From Salegentibacter echinorum (lineage in GTDB: Bacteria; Bacteroidota; Bacteroidia; Flavobacteriales; Flavobacteriaceae): a stretch of 64,000 nucleotides of DNA. The stretch is from assembly GCF_900129445.1 (NCBI RefSeq), contig NZ_FQVT01000012.1, positions 1 to 64,000 of the forward strand, read 5' to 3'. How positions within the stretch are numbered: the first letter of the stretch is position 1; every line of letters begins with the position of its first letter. The notes under the pieces are model-generated. The model was not told the origin of the DNA, ran no database searches, and saw nothing but the letters and a program-made list of their open reading frames with translations. Positions 15,688 to 24,690 of this stretch are shown here, in pieces. The position numbers were made by a program, and so were the translations under genes.

Positions 15688-16710
15688 ATGAAAATTAAAT
15701 CAATTTATTTTTACAGACTACTATTCTTAGCTCTATTTCCTTTAACCATACTATCCTGTAAAAATCAAGATGGTAAAAACAAAGAGAATAAAAATCTTAA
15801 AGCTGAAGCGGAACGACAGGTCGAGCCGTTTTTTAAACTTTCCCTCGCGCAGTGGTCCCTGCATAAACCTATTTTCGATGGAAAGTTAGATCCTATGGAT
15901 TTTGCTGAAAAAGCCAACGAAATGGGCTTTGAGGGGATAGAGTATGTGAGTACTTTTTATGCTGAAAAAATAAAAAATGCTGAAGATCCCGAAAAAGCTA
16001 TGCAGGAAACCCTGGATAGTTTAAAAGCGAAAAGTGAGGAGTTTGAAGTAGAAAATGTTCTAATCATGGTAGATGGAGAAGGAGAGTTGGCTTCTGCCGA
16101 TAGAGAAGAGCGCGAACAAGCGGTAGAAAATCATAAGAAATGGGTAGATGCAGCTCAATTTCTTGGGGCTCATGCAATTCGTGTGAATTTATTTGGTGCT
16201 GAGGATCGTGAAGAATGGAAAAAATCTGCAGTCTCTGGGCTTAAAATGCTAAGCGAATATGCTAAAGAAAAGAATATAAATATATTGGTAGAGAACCACG
16301 GGTACCTTTCTTCTAATGCGAAACTTTTAGTAGAAGTAATGAAAGAAGTGGCCATGGAGAACTGTGGCACTCTCCCCGATTTTGGTAACTTTTGTCTTAA
16401 AAGAGAAGGTGGGAAACGTTGGGAAGCAGCTTGTATAGAAGAATATCCTACCTATCAGGGAATCGAAGAAATGATGCCCTATGCCAAGGCGGTAAGTGCA
16501 AAATCTTATGATTTTAATGAGCAGGGGGCAGAGACAACTTTAGACTATAAACGTATTATGAAAATTGTTCAGGATGCGGGATATACCGGTTTTGTTGGCG
16601 TGGAGTATGAAGGAGAAAATCTTTCGCCAAAGGAAGGAATTATGGCCACAAAAGAACTTTTAATTCGCGTGGGTAAAGAATTAAATGACGAGGGAAAAGA
16701 GGAACAATAG
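15688..16710 (+). CDS. xylose-isomerase-like TIM-barrel lipoprotein
   Basis: Sugar-phosphate isomerase/epimerase superfamily protein (AP-endonuclease-2 fold) with a lipoprotein signal (TILSC, Cys24), so it acts outside the cytoplasm. The barrel starts at FFKLSLAQWSLHKP and contains the metal-ligand signatures of the family: ILVENHGY (Glu), LPDFGNFC (Asp) and VGVEYEGE (Glu). The family includes epimerases, isomerases and dehydratases acting on keto sugars, including enzymes paired with 3-keto-glycosides. Its place between oxidoreductases and DUF1080 proteins suggests it processes the 3-keto product. The length of 340 aa is normal. The reaction is inference. Confidence 0.85.
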   Translation: MKIKSIYFYRLLFLALFPLTILSCKNQDGKNKENKNLKAEAERQVEPFFKLSLAQWSLHKPIFDGKLDPMDFAEKANEMGFEGIEYVSTFYAEKIKNAEDPEKAMQETLDSLKAKSEEFEVENVLIMVDGEGELASADREEREQAVENHKKWVDAAQFLGAHAIRVNLFGAEDREEWKKSAVSGLKMLSEYAKEKNINILVENHGYLSSNAKLLVEVMKEVAMENCGTLPDFGNFCLKREGGKRWEAACIEEYPTYQGIEEMMPYAKAVSAKSYDFNEQGAETTLDYKRIMKIVQDAGYTGFVGVEYEGENLSPKEGIMATKELLIRVGKELNDEGKEEQ

Positions 16711-16980
16711 GTCTTTTTGGCTTAAGTAAGGCTAGTGGAGTTGCGTGTTTACAAGTAGTGAAAATCAGCAAAAGTTTGTCTATGGATCCGTTTACTTATT
16801 TGCACGTTTTTTTAGAAAAAAAGAATAGCTAAAGTATAGAAGTACAATGGAATAAACAACCTCGGGCGCAAACCCACGGGGTATTATAAAAGAAGGTTAT
16901 TTTGATTTCCATTCAAGCCTCGGAGCTCCCTATAGGTATTGGAATAAATCTGGATTATTGAATAAAAGAGTATTGTGGTT

Positions 16981-18120
16981 ATGAGTAAAAAGATAAAATT
17001 AGGAATTCTTGGTGGTGGTGAAGACTCTTTAATTGGTATTCTGCACCGGGTAGCGGCCAATATGTTCGATAGGTTTGAAGTAGTTGGAGGAGTTTTTAGC
17101 CGTGATTTTAAAGAAAGTAGGCAATTTGCTGAAGATTTAGGTATCGGTTCAAAGAAGGTTTATAAAGATTTGGATCAACTCATTGAAGGAGAATCTAAAC
17201 TTCCGGCCGATGAACGTATCCAGGTGGTTTCAATTCTTACACCCAACTTTCTTCACTTTTCAATGGCCAAAAAGCTGCTTGAAAACGGGTTTCACGTGAT
17301 TTGTGAAAAACCATTAACCACTACTTATGGGGAAGCGAAAATACTGGAAGATACCCTAAATAATGCGAAAACTATCTTTGCCGTCACTTATACTTACTCA
17401 GGGTATCCTATGATAAGGCAAATGAAAGAAATGATTGCTGCCGGGGAGATTGGAGAGATTCAAAAGATAGACATACAATATTACCAGGGCTGGATTAACC
17501 CAATTATTCATAACGAGGAACAGAGAAACAGTATATGGCGTCTGGATCCCGAGAAAAGCGGGATTAGTTGTTGTATTGCTGATATTGGTACCCACGCTTT
17601 TCATATGGCAGAATATGTTTCGGGGCTTAGAGTCGAAAAACTCCTGGCCGATCTCAATTATATGTATCCAGATAATAAAATGGATGTTGACGGCACCGTT
17701 CTGCTTAGATTTTCAGAATATGTAAAAGGGGTGCTTAGGGCAAGCCAAACCGCTACAGGAGAAGAAAATGATTTTACAATAAAAATCTACGGAAAAAAAG
17801 CCGGACTAAAATGGGGACAGGAAAGCCCTAATTACCTGTATAAAATAGAAGAAGGCCAGCCCATTAAAATTTTAAAACCTGGTCACGGGTATAATTCGGC
17901 ACTATCTTTAGATGGAACAAAATTACCTCCCGGTCACCCAGAGGGTATTTTCGATTCTATGGGGAATATTTATAAAGGTGTGGCCAAAGCTATAAAAGGT
18001 GAAGAATACCATCCCGGGGAATTTCCCGGTATAAAAGATGGAGCTCGTGGAATGAATTTTATTGAGAAAGTGGTTGCTTCGCACGCAGAAGGGAATGTTT
18101 GGGTGAGTTTAGATAATTAA
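16981..18120 (+). CDS. cytoplasmic Gfo/Idh/MocA oxidoreductase
   Basis: NAD(P)-dependent oxidoreductase without a signal peptide. The ATG at 16981 is taken as the start; the in-frame GTG six bases upstream is less likely. A Rossmann fold (KLGILGGGEDSLIG, IQVVSILTPNFLH), the CEKPLTT catalytic-lysine motif (about residue 111) and the C-terminal sugar-binding domain (SCCIADIGTHAFHMAEY, HPGEFPGIKDGARG) are all present. It resembles family members acting on pyranoses or inositols. Unlike the two Tat-exported paralogues it stays inside, so it may reduce a keto sugar after uptake and close the redox loop (inference). It is the last gene of the locus. Confidence 0.87.
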   Translation: MSKKIKLGILGGGEDSLIGILHRVAANMFDRFEVVGGVFSRDFKESRQFAEDLGIGSKKVYKDLDQLIEGESKLPADERIQVVSILTPNFLHFSMAKKLLENGFHVICEKPLTTTYGEAKILEDTLNNAKTIFAVTYTYSGYPMIRQMKEMIAAGEIGEIQKIDIQYYQGWINPIIHNEEQRNSIWRLDPEKSGISCCIADIGTHAFHMAEYVSGLRVEKLLADLNYMYPDNKMDVDGTVLLRFSEYVKGVLRASQTATGEENDFTIKIYGKKAGLKWGQESPNYLYKIEEGQPIKILKPGHGYNSALSLDGTKLPPGHPEGIFDSMGNIYKGVAKAIKGEEYHPGEFPGIKDGARGMNFIEKVVASHAEGNVWVSLDN

Positions 18121-18570
18121 TAAAACAATAAGATTTTGAATAATTATTGAAAAAACAACTTAAGATTTCGTGCTTATAGGTGTTTGCATTAATTTCAAAA
18201 ACTAATAAGCTTGATTTTGTTAGCATTCAAAAAGAGGGATTATTTCTCTACAAATCTAAAGTGACCTCACTGATTTTTGAATTAGAAAAACGAGGCTTTA
18301 CTGCATAAATATTTCATTTAAAACAACTTGGTTGAAACTTAAGTAGCGGAAGTGAAAAAACTTCAGGATCTATCCTATTAAATTCAGTAGCAAAATGTTT
18401 TTTTTGATGTTATAAACTACATATTTCTACTTTTATCAGGATTTTTTAAATAAAAGATTAAAATTTCAGCAAATAGAATAAAGGAGTTTGTGCTGCTAAT
18501 TATTTTACTAAATTTGAATTACAATTAAATCTGGTTTATCACGTTACATTAAAAACCCTAATAAAAACCT
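18121..18570. other. gene-free AT-rich spacer before exbB
   Basis: No gene, RNA or convincing hairpin is seen. The stretch separates the sugar locus from the TonB operon and must contain the promoter of the latter, but no clean -33/-7 pair stands out. Confidence 0.35.
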
Positions 18571-19272
18571 ATGCTATACTTTTTACAGCAGGATGGAGCT
18601 GCCGAAGCCGCCCAACAGGCAGAGCCGGTAGTAGAAGAAAAAACCCTGTCTTTATTCGATTTAATGCTTAGTGGTGGTCTTGGAGGCCAAATTATTATCA
18701 TTATTCTCTTCGTGTTGCTGTTCGCAGCCGTTTATATTTATTTTGAACGTCTTTTTGCTATTAAATCGGCCAGCCAGGTCGATAAGAATTTTATGTTGCA
18801 GATTAAAGATAACGTGCTCAATGGAAATATTGAATCGGCAAAGATGCGCTGCGCACAAAGTGATTCTCCCGTAGCCAGGTTAACCGAAAAAGGAATTTCC
18901 AGAATTGGAAGTCCGTTGGAAGATATTAATACGGCTATAGAAAACGCCGGCCGGTTAGAAGTTTATAAACTCGAGAAAAATGTGAGCATTCTGGCTACCA
19001 TTGCCGGTGCTGCACCTATGATTGGGTTTTTGGGTACTGTAATTGGTATGGTGCTTGCATTCCATGAGTTGGCTACCAGTAGTGGCCAGGCGCAAATGGG
19101 TGCCCTGGCAGAAGGTATTTATACTGCGATGACCACTACCGTTGCTGGGCTTATAGTTGGAATTATCGCTTATATTGGTTATAATCACCTGGTGGTGAAA
19201 ACCGATAAAGTGGTGCACCAAATGGAAGCTACAGCGGTAGATTTCTTAGACCTGTTAAACGAGCCTGCTTAA
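18571..19272 (+). CDS. exbB: ExbB/TolQ-family proton channel protein
   Basis: Inner-membrane subunit of the TonB energy-transducing motor. After a short acidic leader a first membrane helix runs from about residue 33 to 55 (IIIIILFVLLFAAVYIYF). Two further helices are at about 145-170 (GAAPMIGFLGTVIGMVLAF) and 185-210 (TAMTTTVAGLIVGIIAYIGY), which is the MotA/TolQ/ExbB domain. It is followed at one base by an exbD gene and then a TonB-type gene, so the full motor is encoded here. It would energise SusC-type receptors such as those in this window. Confidence 0.93.
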   Translation: MLYFLQQDGAAEAAQQAEPVVEEKTLSLFDLMLSGGLGGQIIIIILFVLLFAAVYIYFERLFAIKSASQVDKNFMLQIKDNVLNGNIESAKMRCAQSDSPVARLTEKGISRIGSPLEDINTAIENAGRLEVYKLEKNVSILATIAGAAPMIGFLGTVIGMVLAFHELATSSGQAQMGALAEGIYTAMTTTVAGLIVGIIAYIGYNHLVVKTDKVVHQMEATAVDFLDLLNEPA

Positions 19273-19273
19273 T

Positions 19274-19666
19274 ATGAATTTAAGAGGAAGAAATAAAATA
19301 AGCCCAGAGTTTAGTATGAGCTCTATGACAGATATTGTATTTCTGTTATTGATCTTTTTTATGCTAACCTCGCCGGTGATCACACCAGAGGCCTTAGACC
19401 TTATTCTGCCAAAAGCTAAAGGAAAAACCACTAACGTGCAGAATGTTGCGGTAAGCATCACCAAAGACCTGCAATTTTATGTAAACGATGAACGGGTAAG
19501 TCAGTCGGCTTTAGAAACTAATTTACGTTCAAAGTTGGCTGGAAAGGAAACACCAACCATAATTTTGAGGGCAGAAGAAGGTGTGCCTATCGAAAAAGCG
19601 GTTAAAGTTATGGATATCGCAAACCAAAATAATTATAAGATTGTTTTGGCGGTAAAACCCGAATAG
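19274..19666 (+). CDS. exbD: ExbD/TolR-family proton channel protein
   Basis: Partner of ExbB in the proton-driven TonB motor. One N-terminal membrane helix (about 15-40) carries the proton-conducting aspartate in MSSMTDIVFLLLIFFML. A periplasmic ExbD domain follows (about 45-130, ending with KIVLAVKPE). At 130 aa it is a typical single-domain ExbD. The start codon lies one base after the exbB stop and the TonB gene starts four bases after its own stop, so the three are co-transcribed. Confidence 0.93.
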   Translation: MNLRGRNKISPEFSMSSMTDIVFLLLIFFMLTSPVITPEALDLILPKAKGKTTNVQNVAVSITKDLQFYVNDERVSQSALETNLRSKLAGKETPTIILRAEEGVPIEKAVKVMDIANQNNYKIVLAVKPE

Positions 19667-19670
19667 TACA

Positions 19671-20501
19671 ATGAGTATGTTAGAAACCAAACATGAAAAG
19701 AAATCTTTTACCATCACGGTAATTCTACACGTGCTGTTAATTGCATTATTATTTTTGTTGGGTTTCACTTATTTAGACCCACCACCCGAAAGTGGGATAG
19801 CTATAAATTTTGGTACTGCTGAAGTTGGCTCAGGCAATGAGCAACCTACAGAGCCGGTGAAGTCGGCGCCAAAACGAAATACTGCACCCCAAACACAACC
19901 AGAACCCGAACCAATTATTGAAGAAGAGGTGGTGACCCAGGAGCTGGAAGAAGCTCCGGTAATTGAAAAGAAAGAAAAGCCAAAGCCGGTAGTTGAAAAA
20001 AAGCCGGAACCCAAACCTAAAGAAGAAGAACCGCCGGTAGAAGAACCAGAACCAAAACCCGATAAATCTACTACAGATGCAATGAGTAGTATTTTAAACG
20101 GGCCCGAGAAATCTGGTACAGCAGAATCTGGGGAGGGTAATGATAACCAGGCAGGAGATAAAGGTGATCCGGAAGGTGATTTAAATGCCAGTTCCTACTA
20201 TGGTACTGGATCTGGTTTGGATGGTGATGGAAATTATCGCCTGGGAGGAAGACGTGCCTTAAATAAGGAAAAATTTGTACAAGATTGTAATGAATCTGGT
20301 ATTGTAGTGGTGCGAATTGAAGTAAACCGGGATGGGCAGGTTATAAATGCTACCCCGGGCGTAAAGGGAACTACAAATAGTGCTTCCTGTTTAACAGAAC
20401 CGGCCAAAAGAGCCGCAATGGCTACTCGTTTTAATAGCGATGATAATGCTCCTTCCAGACAGGTAGGAACGATTATTTATAACTTTAAACTTTCCGAATA
20501 A
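19671..20501 (+). CDS. TonB-family energy transducer
   Basis: Periplasm-spanning protein that delivers ExbB/ExbD energy to outer-membrane receptors. A single N-terminal membrane anchor (about 12-35, FTITVILHVLLIALLFLLGF) is followed by a long Pro/Glu/Lys-rich linker (about 60-150) that would span the periplasm. A Gly/Asp-rich stretch and a C-terminal domain (about 205-276) contain VVVRIEVNRDGQVINA and paired cysteines (DCNES and ASCLTE). The C-terminal domain resembles those of Bacteroidota TonB-like proteins. Its stop codon directly abuts the TTG start of folC. Confidence 0.88.
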   Translation: MSMLETKHEKKSFTITVILHVLLIALLFLLGFTYLDPPPESGIAINFGTAEVGSGNEQPTEPVKSAPKRNTAPQTQPEPEPIIEEEVVTQELEEAPVIEKKEKPKPVVEKKPEPKPKEEEPPVEEPEPKPDKSTTDAMSSILNGPEKSGTAESGEGNDNQAGDKGDPEGDLNASSYYGTGSGLDGDGNYRLGGRRALNKEKFVQDCNESGIVVVRIEVNRDGQVINATPGVKGTTNSASCLTEPAKRAAMATRFNSDDNAPSRQVGTIIYNFKLSE

Positions 20502-21722
20502 TTGAGTGCTTATCAAGAAACTGTTGAGTGGATGTTTCAGCAGTTGCCTATGTACCAAAGACAAGGTGCGCAGGCTTTTAAAAAAGACCTTAGCAGAACA
20601 CTTAAACTCGCTGAATATCTCGGTAATCCGCAGCAGCAATTTAAATCTGTTCATATCGCCGGTACCAATGGTAAAGGCTCTACGGCGCATATTTTAGCTT
20701 CAGTAATGCAACAAGCCGGTTATAAGGTGGGTTTATATACTTCACCGCATCTTAGGGATTTTAGAGAACGTATTAAGATAAACGGACAGTTAATTCCGAA
20801 GAAATCAGTAACAACTTTTATAAAAGATAACAAAGACTTTCTTACCGAACATAAACTATCGTTTTTTGAGATGACGGTAGGGATGGCTTTTAATTACTTT
20901 GCTGAAGAAAAAGTAGAGCTTGCCATTGTAGAAACAGGATTAGGCGGCAGGTTGGATTCTACCAATATCATAACTCCTGAAGTGTCGGTGATCACCAACA
21001 TAGGATTAGATCACACTGCTTTTTTGGGAGATACCCTGGCGGAAATTGCCAAAGAGAAAGCCGGAATCATAAAAAACAATGTTCCTGTAGTGATTGGTGA
21101 AAAACAAAAGGATACTACAGCTGTGTTTACTGAGAAATCCAAAAAGTCTAATTCTAAAATGATTTTTGCACAGGACTTAAATTCGAAAAATCATACGACC
21201 GATTTAAAAGGAGAATATCAGAATAAAAACCTGCAAACTGCAGTAGCTACGGTAAATATTCTTAGGGATTTAGGTTGGGACATTTCTGAAGAGTCTCTTA
21301 CAAACGGGATGATCGCTGTAAAGCTAAATACCGGTTTACAGGGGCGCTGGGATGTTTTACAGGAAAAACCAAGAGTGGTTTGTGATACAGCGCATAATGT
21401 AGAAGGTTTAAAATTGGTGCTGGAACAACTTAAAAAAGAAAAATTTCGGCAATTACATATCGTTTTGGGTACCGTAAACGATAAAGATTTGGATAGCATA
21501 TTGCCACTTTTTCCAAAATCGGCATTTTATTATTTTTCAAAGCCAAATATTCCCCGCGGACTGGAAGCAGGAATATTACAAAAAAAAGCCGGTAGTTTTG
21601 GGTTGAAGGGAGAGGTATATAGTTCTATTTCAAATGCCTACGAAGCCGCGCTTCATAATGCTTTAGACGAAGATTTGGTCTTTATAGGAGGGAGTACATT
21701 TACCGTAGCAGAAATAATTTAA
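20502..21722 (+). CDS. folC: bifunctional folylpolyglutamate / dihydrofolate synthase
   Basis: Cytosolic Mur-ligase-type enzyme that adds glutamate to dihydropteroate and to folates. It has a P-loop GTNGKGSTAH (about residues 53-62), IVETGLGGRLDSTN, ITNIGLDHTAFLG and the C-terminal ligase domain with CDTAHNVEG. The start is a TTG directly after the tonB stop; it is chosen because SAYQETVEWMFQQLPMYQRQG matches the usual N-terminus of the Bacteroidota enzyme, whereas the first ATG (20532) would cut into it. The length of 406 aa is standard. It is the last gene of the exbB-exbD-tonB unit. Confidence 0.93.
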   Translation: MSAYQETVEWMFQQLPMYQRQGAQAFKKDLSRTLKLAEYLGNPQQQFKSVHIAGTNGKGSTAHILASVMQQAGYKVGLYTSPHLRDFRERIKINGQLIPKKSVTTFIKDNKDFLTEHKLSFFEMTVGMAFNYFAEEKVELAIVETGLGGRLDSTNIITPEVSVITNIGLDHTAFLGDTLAEIAKEKAGIIKNNVPVVIGEKQKDTTAVFTEKSKKSNSKMIFAQDLNSKNHTTDLKGEYQNKNLQTAVATVNILRDLGWDISEESLTNGMIAVKLNTGLQGRWDVLQEKPRVVCDTAHNVEGLKLVLEQLKKEKFRQLHIVLGTVNDKDLDSILPLFPKSAFYYFSKPNIPRGLEAGILQKKAGSFGLKGEVYSSISNAYEAALHNALDEDLVFIGGSTFTVAEII

Positions 21723-21739
21723 AATTTTTCACTTTTTTC

Positions 21740-21770
21740 TTTGTGTAAACTAAAAACAAACATATATTTG
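21740..21770 (+). promoter_or_regulatory. Bacteroidota-type promoter of tRNA-Val
   Basis: TTTG at 21740-21743 and TATATTTG at 21763-21770 with a 19-base spacer match the TTTG-N19-TAnnTTTG consensus of the Bacteroidota housekeeping sigma factor. The tRNA begins 18 bases further on. Confidence 0.8.
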
Positions 21771-21788
21771 CATCCGAATTACAGGATA

Positions 21789-21863
21789 GGGCGCGTAGCT
21801 CAGTTGGTTCAGAGCACTTGGTTTACACCCAAGGGGTCAGGGGTTCGAATCCCTTCGCGCCCA
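21789..21863 (+). tRNA. tRNA-Val (anticodon TAC)
   Basis: A complete cloverleaf can be folded by eye. The acceptor is GGGCGCG with CGCGCCC and discriminator A; the D arm is in TAGCTCAGTTGGTTCAGAGCA; the anticodon stem is CTTGG/CCAAG with loop TTTACAC (anticodon TAC at 21824-21826); the T arm has AGGGG-TTCGAAT-CCCTT. The CCA end is not encoded. It has its own promoter upstream and a terminator directly downstream. Confidence 0.97.
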
Positions 21864-21874
21864 CATTATTTTCC

Positions 21875-21910
21875 AAATCCCTAAAGCAACCTGCTTTTAG
21901 GGATTTTTTT
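21875..21910 (+). terminator. terminator of tRNA-Val
   Basis: AAATCCCTAAA (21875-21885) pairs with TTTAGGGATTT (21896-21906) across a short loop, followed by further T residues; it starts 12 bases after the tRNA. Confidence 0.85.
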
Positions 21911-21972
21911 ATGGCTAAATATTTTACATACATTCTTTTTGGATCAAGAACATTTTCTGGGTTTTTGAGTTT

Positions 21973-22173
21973 TTAAGCAAATAATTTTTCGAGGCGAAAT
22001 AAGAAAAATTCGGGTTTTCTTACTCCTCTTAACTGTGCTCTAAATGCTTTAATTTTGGCATTAAAAGATTCTGCTGATGCATTTGTATTTCTATTTATAA
22101 AGTAATTGAGAATGGGCCTGTAGTTGAGGCTAATGGAATCGGCGATAGTGTTAGTTTGGATGTTTATCTTAAC
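21973..22173 (-). pseudogene. 3' remnant of an ISL3-family transposase
   Basis: On the minus strand 66 codons read VKINIQTNTIADSI ... NYFINRNTNASAESFNAKIK ... FRAQLRGVRKPEFFLFRLEK LFA stop. The RNTNASAESFNAKIK block and the FFLFRLEKLFA end are characteristic of the C-terminus of ISL3-type DDE transposases. An in-frame stop lies just upstream at 22174-22176, and the remaining several hundred codons are missing, as are clear terminal inverted repeats. It is a dead insertion-sequence fragment beside the tRNA terminator. Confidence 0.8.
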
Positions 22174-22233
22174 TTAGCCATCTAAATTCTCAATAAACTT
22201 GAGTTTGTATAGTAGCTTTACAAAATAAAATTT

Positions 22234-23229
22234 ATGAAAAAGCTTATTAGAATATTTTCTATAGCTTGTTACCTAATTGCAGTATTGTTAATAATCTTCA
22301 CTGTACTTTCTATATTTAGAAATGCCGGGATTCGATATTTAAAGATGCTCGATTTCCCTCGTATTCAAATGTTTATCATCATAATAATCAACTTGTTTAT
22401 TCTTTGGATATTAATAAAAAAGTGGAGATGGTACGATTACTTGATAACGATTGGATTAATAGCTGGGTTGATTATTAATGCTGTATTTCTAATTAATTAT
22501 ACCCGTATAGTTCCTGTGAAAGTTCAGGGGATAAATAAAGTAAAACCTTCAGAGGAACGATTCAGTCTTTTAATGGCCAATGTGAAAATGTCTAATAATA
22601 GAACACAGCCTTTAATTGATTTGGTTGAAAACGAAAAACCCGATTTAGTTCTGGTTATGGAAGTTGATGAATGGTGGAATAAAAAACTAGAAATTTTGGA
22701 CGAAGAATATCCTTATTCCAAACAGGCTCTTAACGAGCTTGCTTATGGAATGGTTTTATACAGTAAATTACCATTAAAAAACGTTGAAATCGATTATTTA
22801 AATAATAAGAATGTACCCTCATTTGAAAGTATTATTTCCCTGCCGGGGAAGAAAGAATTCGTATTCCATTCGGTTCATCCTGTTCCACCTACTTATTTTA
22901 AAAACCTACCAGATAACGCCGGTCAGGAGGAAAAAGCTTTAAAAAAAATAGGAAAACAAATTCAGGAAGACAAGAGGCCAGCCATCGTAGCTGGTGATTT
23001 AAATGATGTAGTTTGGTCGTATGTTGATAATCTAACAGGAACACAAAATATCCTTTACGATGTTAGGATTGGTAGGGGTTTCTTCAACAGTTTTAACGCA
23101 AATAATTTCTTAATGCGATGGCCTTTGGATCATGTCTTTGTAACAAAAGAATTTCGTTTAAAACAGTTAAAACGCTTGCCAAAAATTGGTTCAGATCACT
23201 TTCCTGTTTTTGTTGAATTGGTGCTATAA
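22234..23229 (+). CDS. membrane-anchored endonuclease/exonuclease/phosphatase-family protein
   Basis: Three hydrophobic helices fill the first about 95 residues (IACYLIAVLLIIFTVLSIF, MFIIIIINLFILWILI, LITIGLIAGLIINAVFLI). A DNase I-like EEP domain then faces the periplasm or outside: LLMANVKMSNNR, DLVLVMEVDEWW (metal-binding Glu), HSVHPVPPT (catalytic His), VAGDLNDVVWS and GSDHFPVFVEL (final Asp-His pair). The family hydrolyses phosphodiester or phosphomonoester bonds in nucleic acids or lipids, so the substrate is open. At 331 aa it fits the 'endonuclease' proteins commonly annotated in Flavobacteriaceae. No operon partner is evident. Confidence 0.85.
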   Translation: MKKLIRIFSIACYLIAVLLIIFTVLSIFRNAGIRYLKMLDFPRIQMFIIIIINLFILWILIKKWRWYDYLITIGLIAGLIINAVFLINYTRIVPVKVQGINKVKPSEERFSLLMANVKMSNNRTQPLIDLVENEKPDLVLVMEVDEWWNKKLEILDEEYPYSKQALNELAYGMVLYSKLPLKNVEIDYLNNKNVPSFESIISLPGKKEFVFHSVHPVPPTYFKNLPDNAGQEEKALKKIGKQIQEDKRPAIVAGDLNDVVWSYVDNLTGTQNILYDVRIGRGFFNSFNANNFLMRWPLDHVFVTKEFRLKQLKRLPKIGSDHFPVFVELVL

Positions 23230-23475
23230 TCCAAAACATTCACGGAAATGACCTTACTGCTCTACTGTGACTGAATTTAACAATCCCATATTTAGGATTG
23301 TGAAGCCTTCGTCACTTTAAAGGTTTATCTCGAATTCATAGATAATTCAGATTAAATCTTCACTCTCGCCCTAATCAAATTTTTAACTTTTTTGATTTTT
23401 ATAAATACCCACAGAACTTTTTAATTTTTGTAAATTTGGAAAAAATACTAATAATAGGAAATTATCCAATTGCAA

Positions 23476-24690
23476 ATGAAAAAGTCTATAATTCATCTGG
23501 ATCTCGATGCTTTCTTTGTGTCGGTAGAAAGGAAACTGGATAGCAGGCTTAACAATAGGCCATTAATTGTGGGCGGACTGGGCGATCGTGGGGTGGTTGC
23601 TGCTTGCAGTTATGAAACGCGAACTTATGGGGTTCAATCTGGGATGCCCATGAAAGTCGCCCGGCAGCTATGTCCGCAGGCTACGGTTATAAAAGGAAAT
23701 GCCGGCACTTATACCAAACACTCCCAAACGGTTACCGAAATTATTAAAAGTGAGGTGCCTAGTTTTGAAAAAGCCAGTGTAGATGAGTTTTATGCCGATT
23801 TAAGCGGAATGGATAAGTTTTTTGGCATCAACAAATTTGCCCACGAGCTTAGACAAAAGATCATAAAAGAAAGCGGACTTCCCATTTCTTTTGGGCTCTC
23901 ACAAAATAAGGTTGTTTCTAAAATAGCCACCGGAGAAGGCAAACCAAATGCCGAAATGATTGTACAACAGGGAAACGAAAGAAATTTTTTGGCTCCTTTA
24001 AGTGTAAGTAAAATTCCTATGGTAGGCGGAAAAACCTTTCAGAAGTTGATCAATTTGGGAGTTCGAAAAATAAGTACCATCCAGGAGATGCCGGTAGAAA
24101 TGTTGGAGAGCGTTTTTGGTAAAACAGGCAGGACGATTTGGAAACGTGCTCATGGGCTCGATAATACTCCCATTATTCCCTACCACGAAAGAAAGTCTAT
24201 TTCTACCGAGCGTACTTTTGGCAAAGATACCATAGATATGGTAAGGTTGCACGCGACCCTGGTAGCCATGGCCGATAGCCTGGCTTATCAACTGCGCAGG
24301 GGTGGGAAACTTACCTCGGTAGTGAGCGTGAAAATTCGTTATTCAGATTTTCAAACTCAAAGTAAGCAGGTTAAAATCCCATACACCAGTGCAGATCATA
24401 TTCTTATTCCCAAGGTTGAGGAATTATTTAAAAAACTTTACACCCGCAGGTTGCTTATTCGTCTTATTGGTGTAAGATTTAGTGGTTTGGTGGGCGGTAA
24501 CTATCAAATCAACCTTTTTGATGATTCTCAGGATATGCTAAATCTGTATAATTCCTTAGATAAAATTAAGAACCAGTTTGGGGAACACAGCGTACGGCGG
24601 GCGGTAACTTTGGGCACCAAAACTATTGGCCGAATGGATAATCCGTTTAACGGGGAACCACCAACCGTTTTAGCACATAGAAAGCAATAA
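23476..24690 (+). CDS. dinB: Y-family DNA polymerase IV
   Basis: Error-prone translesion polymerase. The ATG at 23476 is chosen over a TTG six bases upstream. Catalytic acidic residues are in HLDLDAFFVSVER and ASVDEFYADLS; the steric-gate region and YETRTYGVQSGMP are conserved. Two HhH-type thumb motifs surround IPMVGGKTFQKLINLGV, and the little-finger domain runs from about 245 to 350. The stop overlaps the start of the following dnaE-type gene by one base, so the two are translationally coupled. That pairing of a Y-family polymerase with a C-family polymerase parallels damage-inducible mutasome cassettes in other phyla. Confidence 0.93.
   Translation: MKKSIIHLDLDAFFVSVERKLDSRLNNRPLIVGGLGDRGVVAACSYETRTYGVQSGMPMKVARQLCPQATVIKGNAGTYTKHSQTVTEIIKSEVPSFEKASVDEFYADLSGMDKFFGINKFAHELRQKIIKESGLPISFGLSQNKVVSKIATGEGKPNAEMIVQQGNERNFLAPLSVSKIPMVGGKTFQKLINLGVRKISTIQEMPVEMLESVFGKTGRTIWKRAHGLDNTPIIPYHERKSISTERTFGKDTIDMVRLHATLVAMADSLAYQLRRGGKLTSVVSVKIRYSDFQTQSKQVKIPYTSADHILIPKVEELFKKLYTRRLLIRLIGVRFSGLVGGNYQINLFDDSQDMLNLYNSLDKIKNQFGEHSVRRAVTLGTKTIGRMDNPFNGEPPTVLAHRKQ

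Noticed and set aside
23280-23301. Terminator after the EEP-family gene
   Set aside because: ACAATCC/GGATTGT forms a short hairpin but is not followed by a T-run, so it was not listed as a feature.
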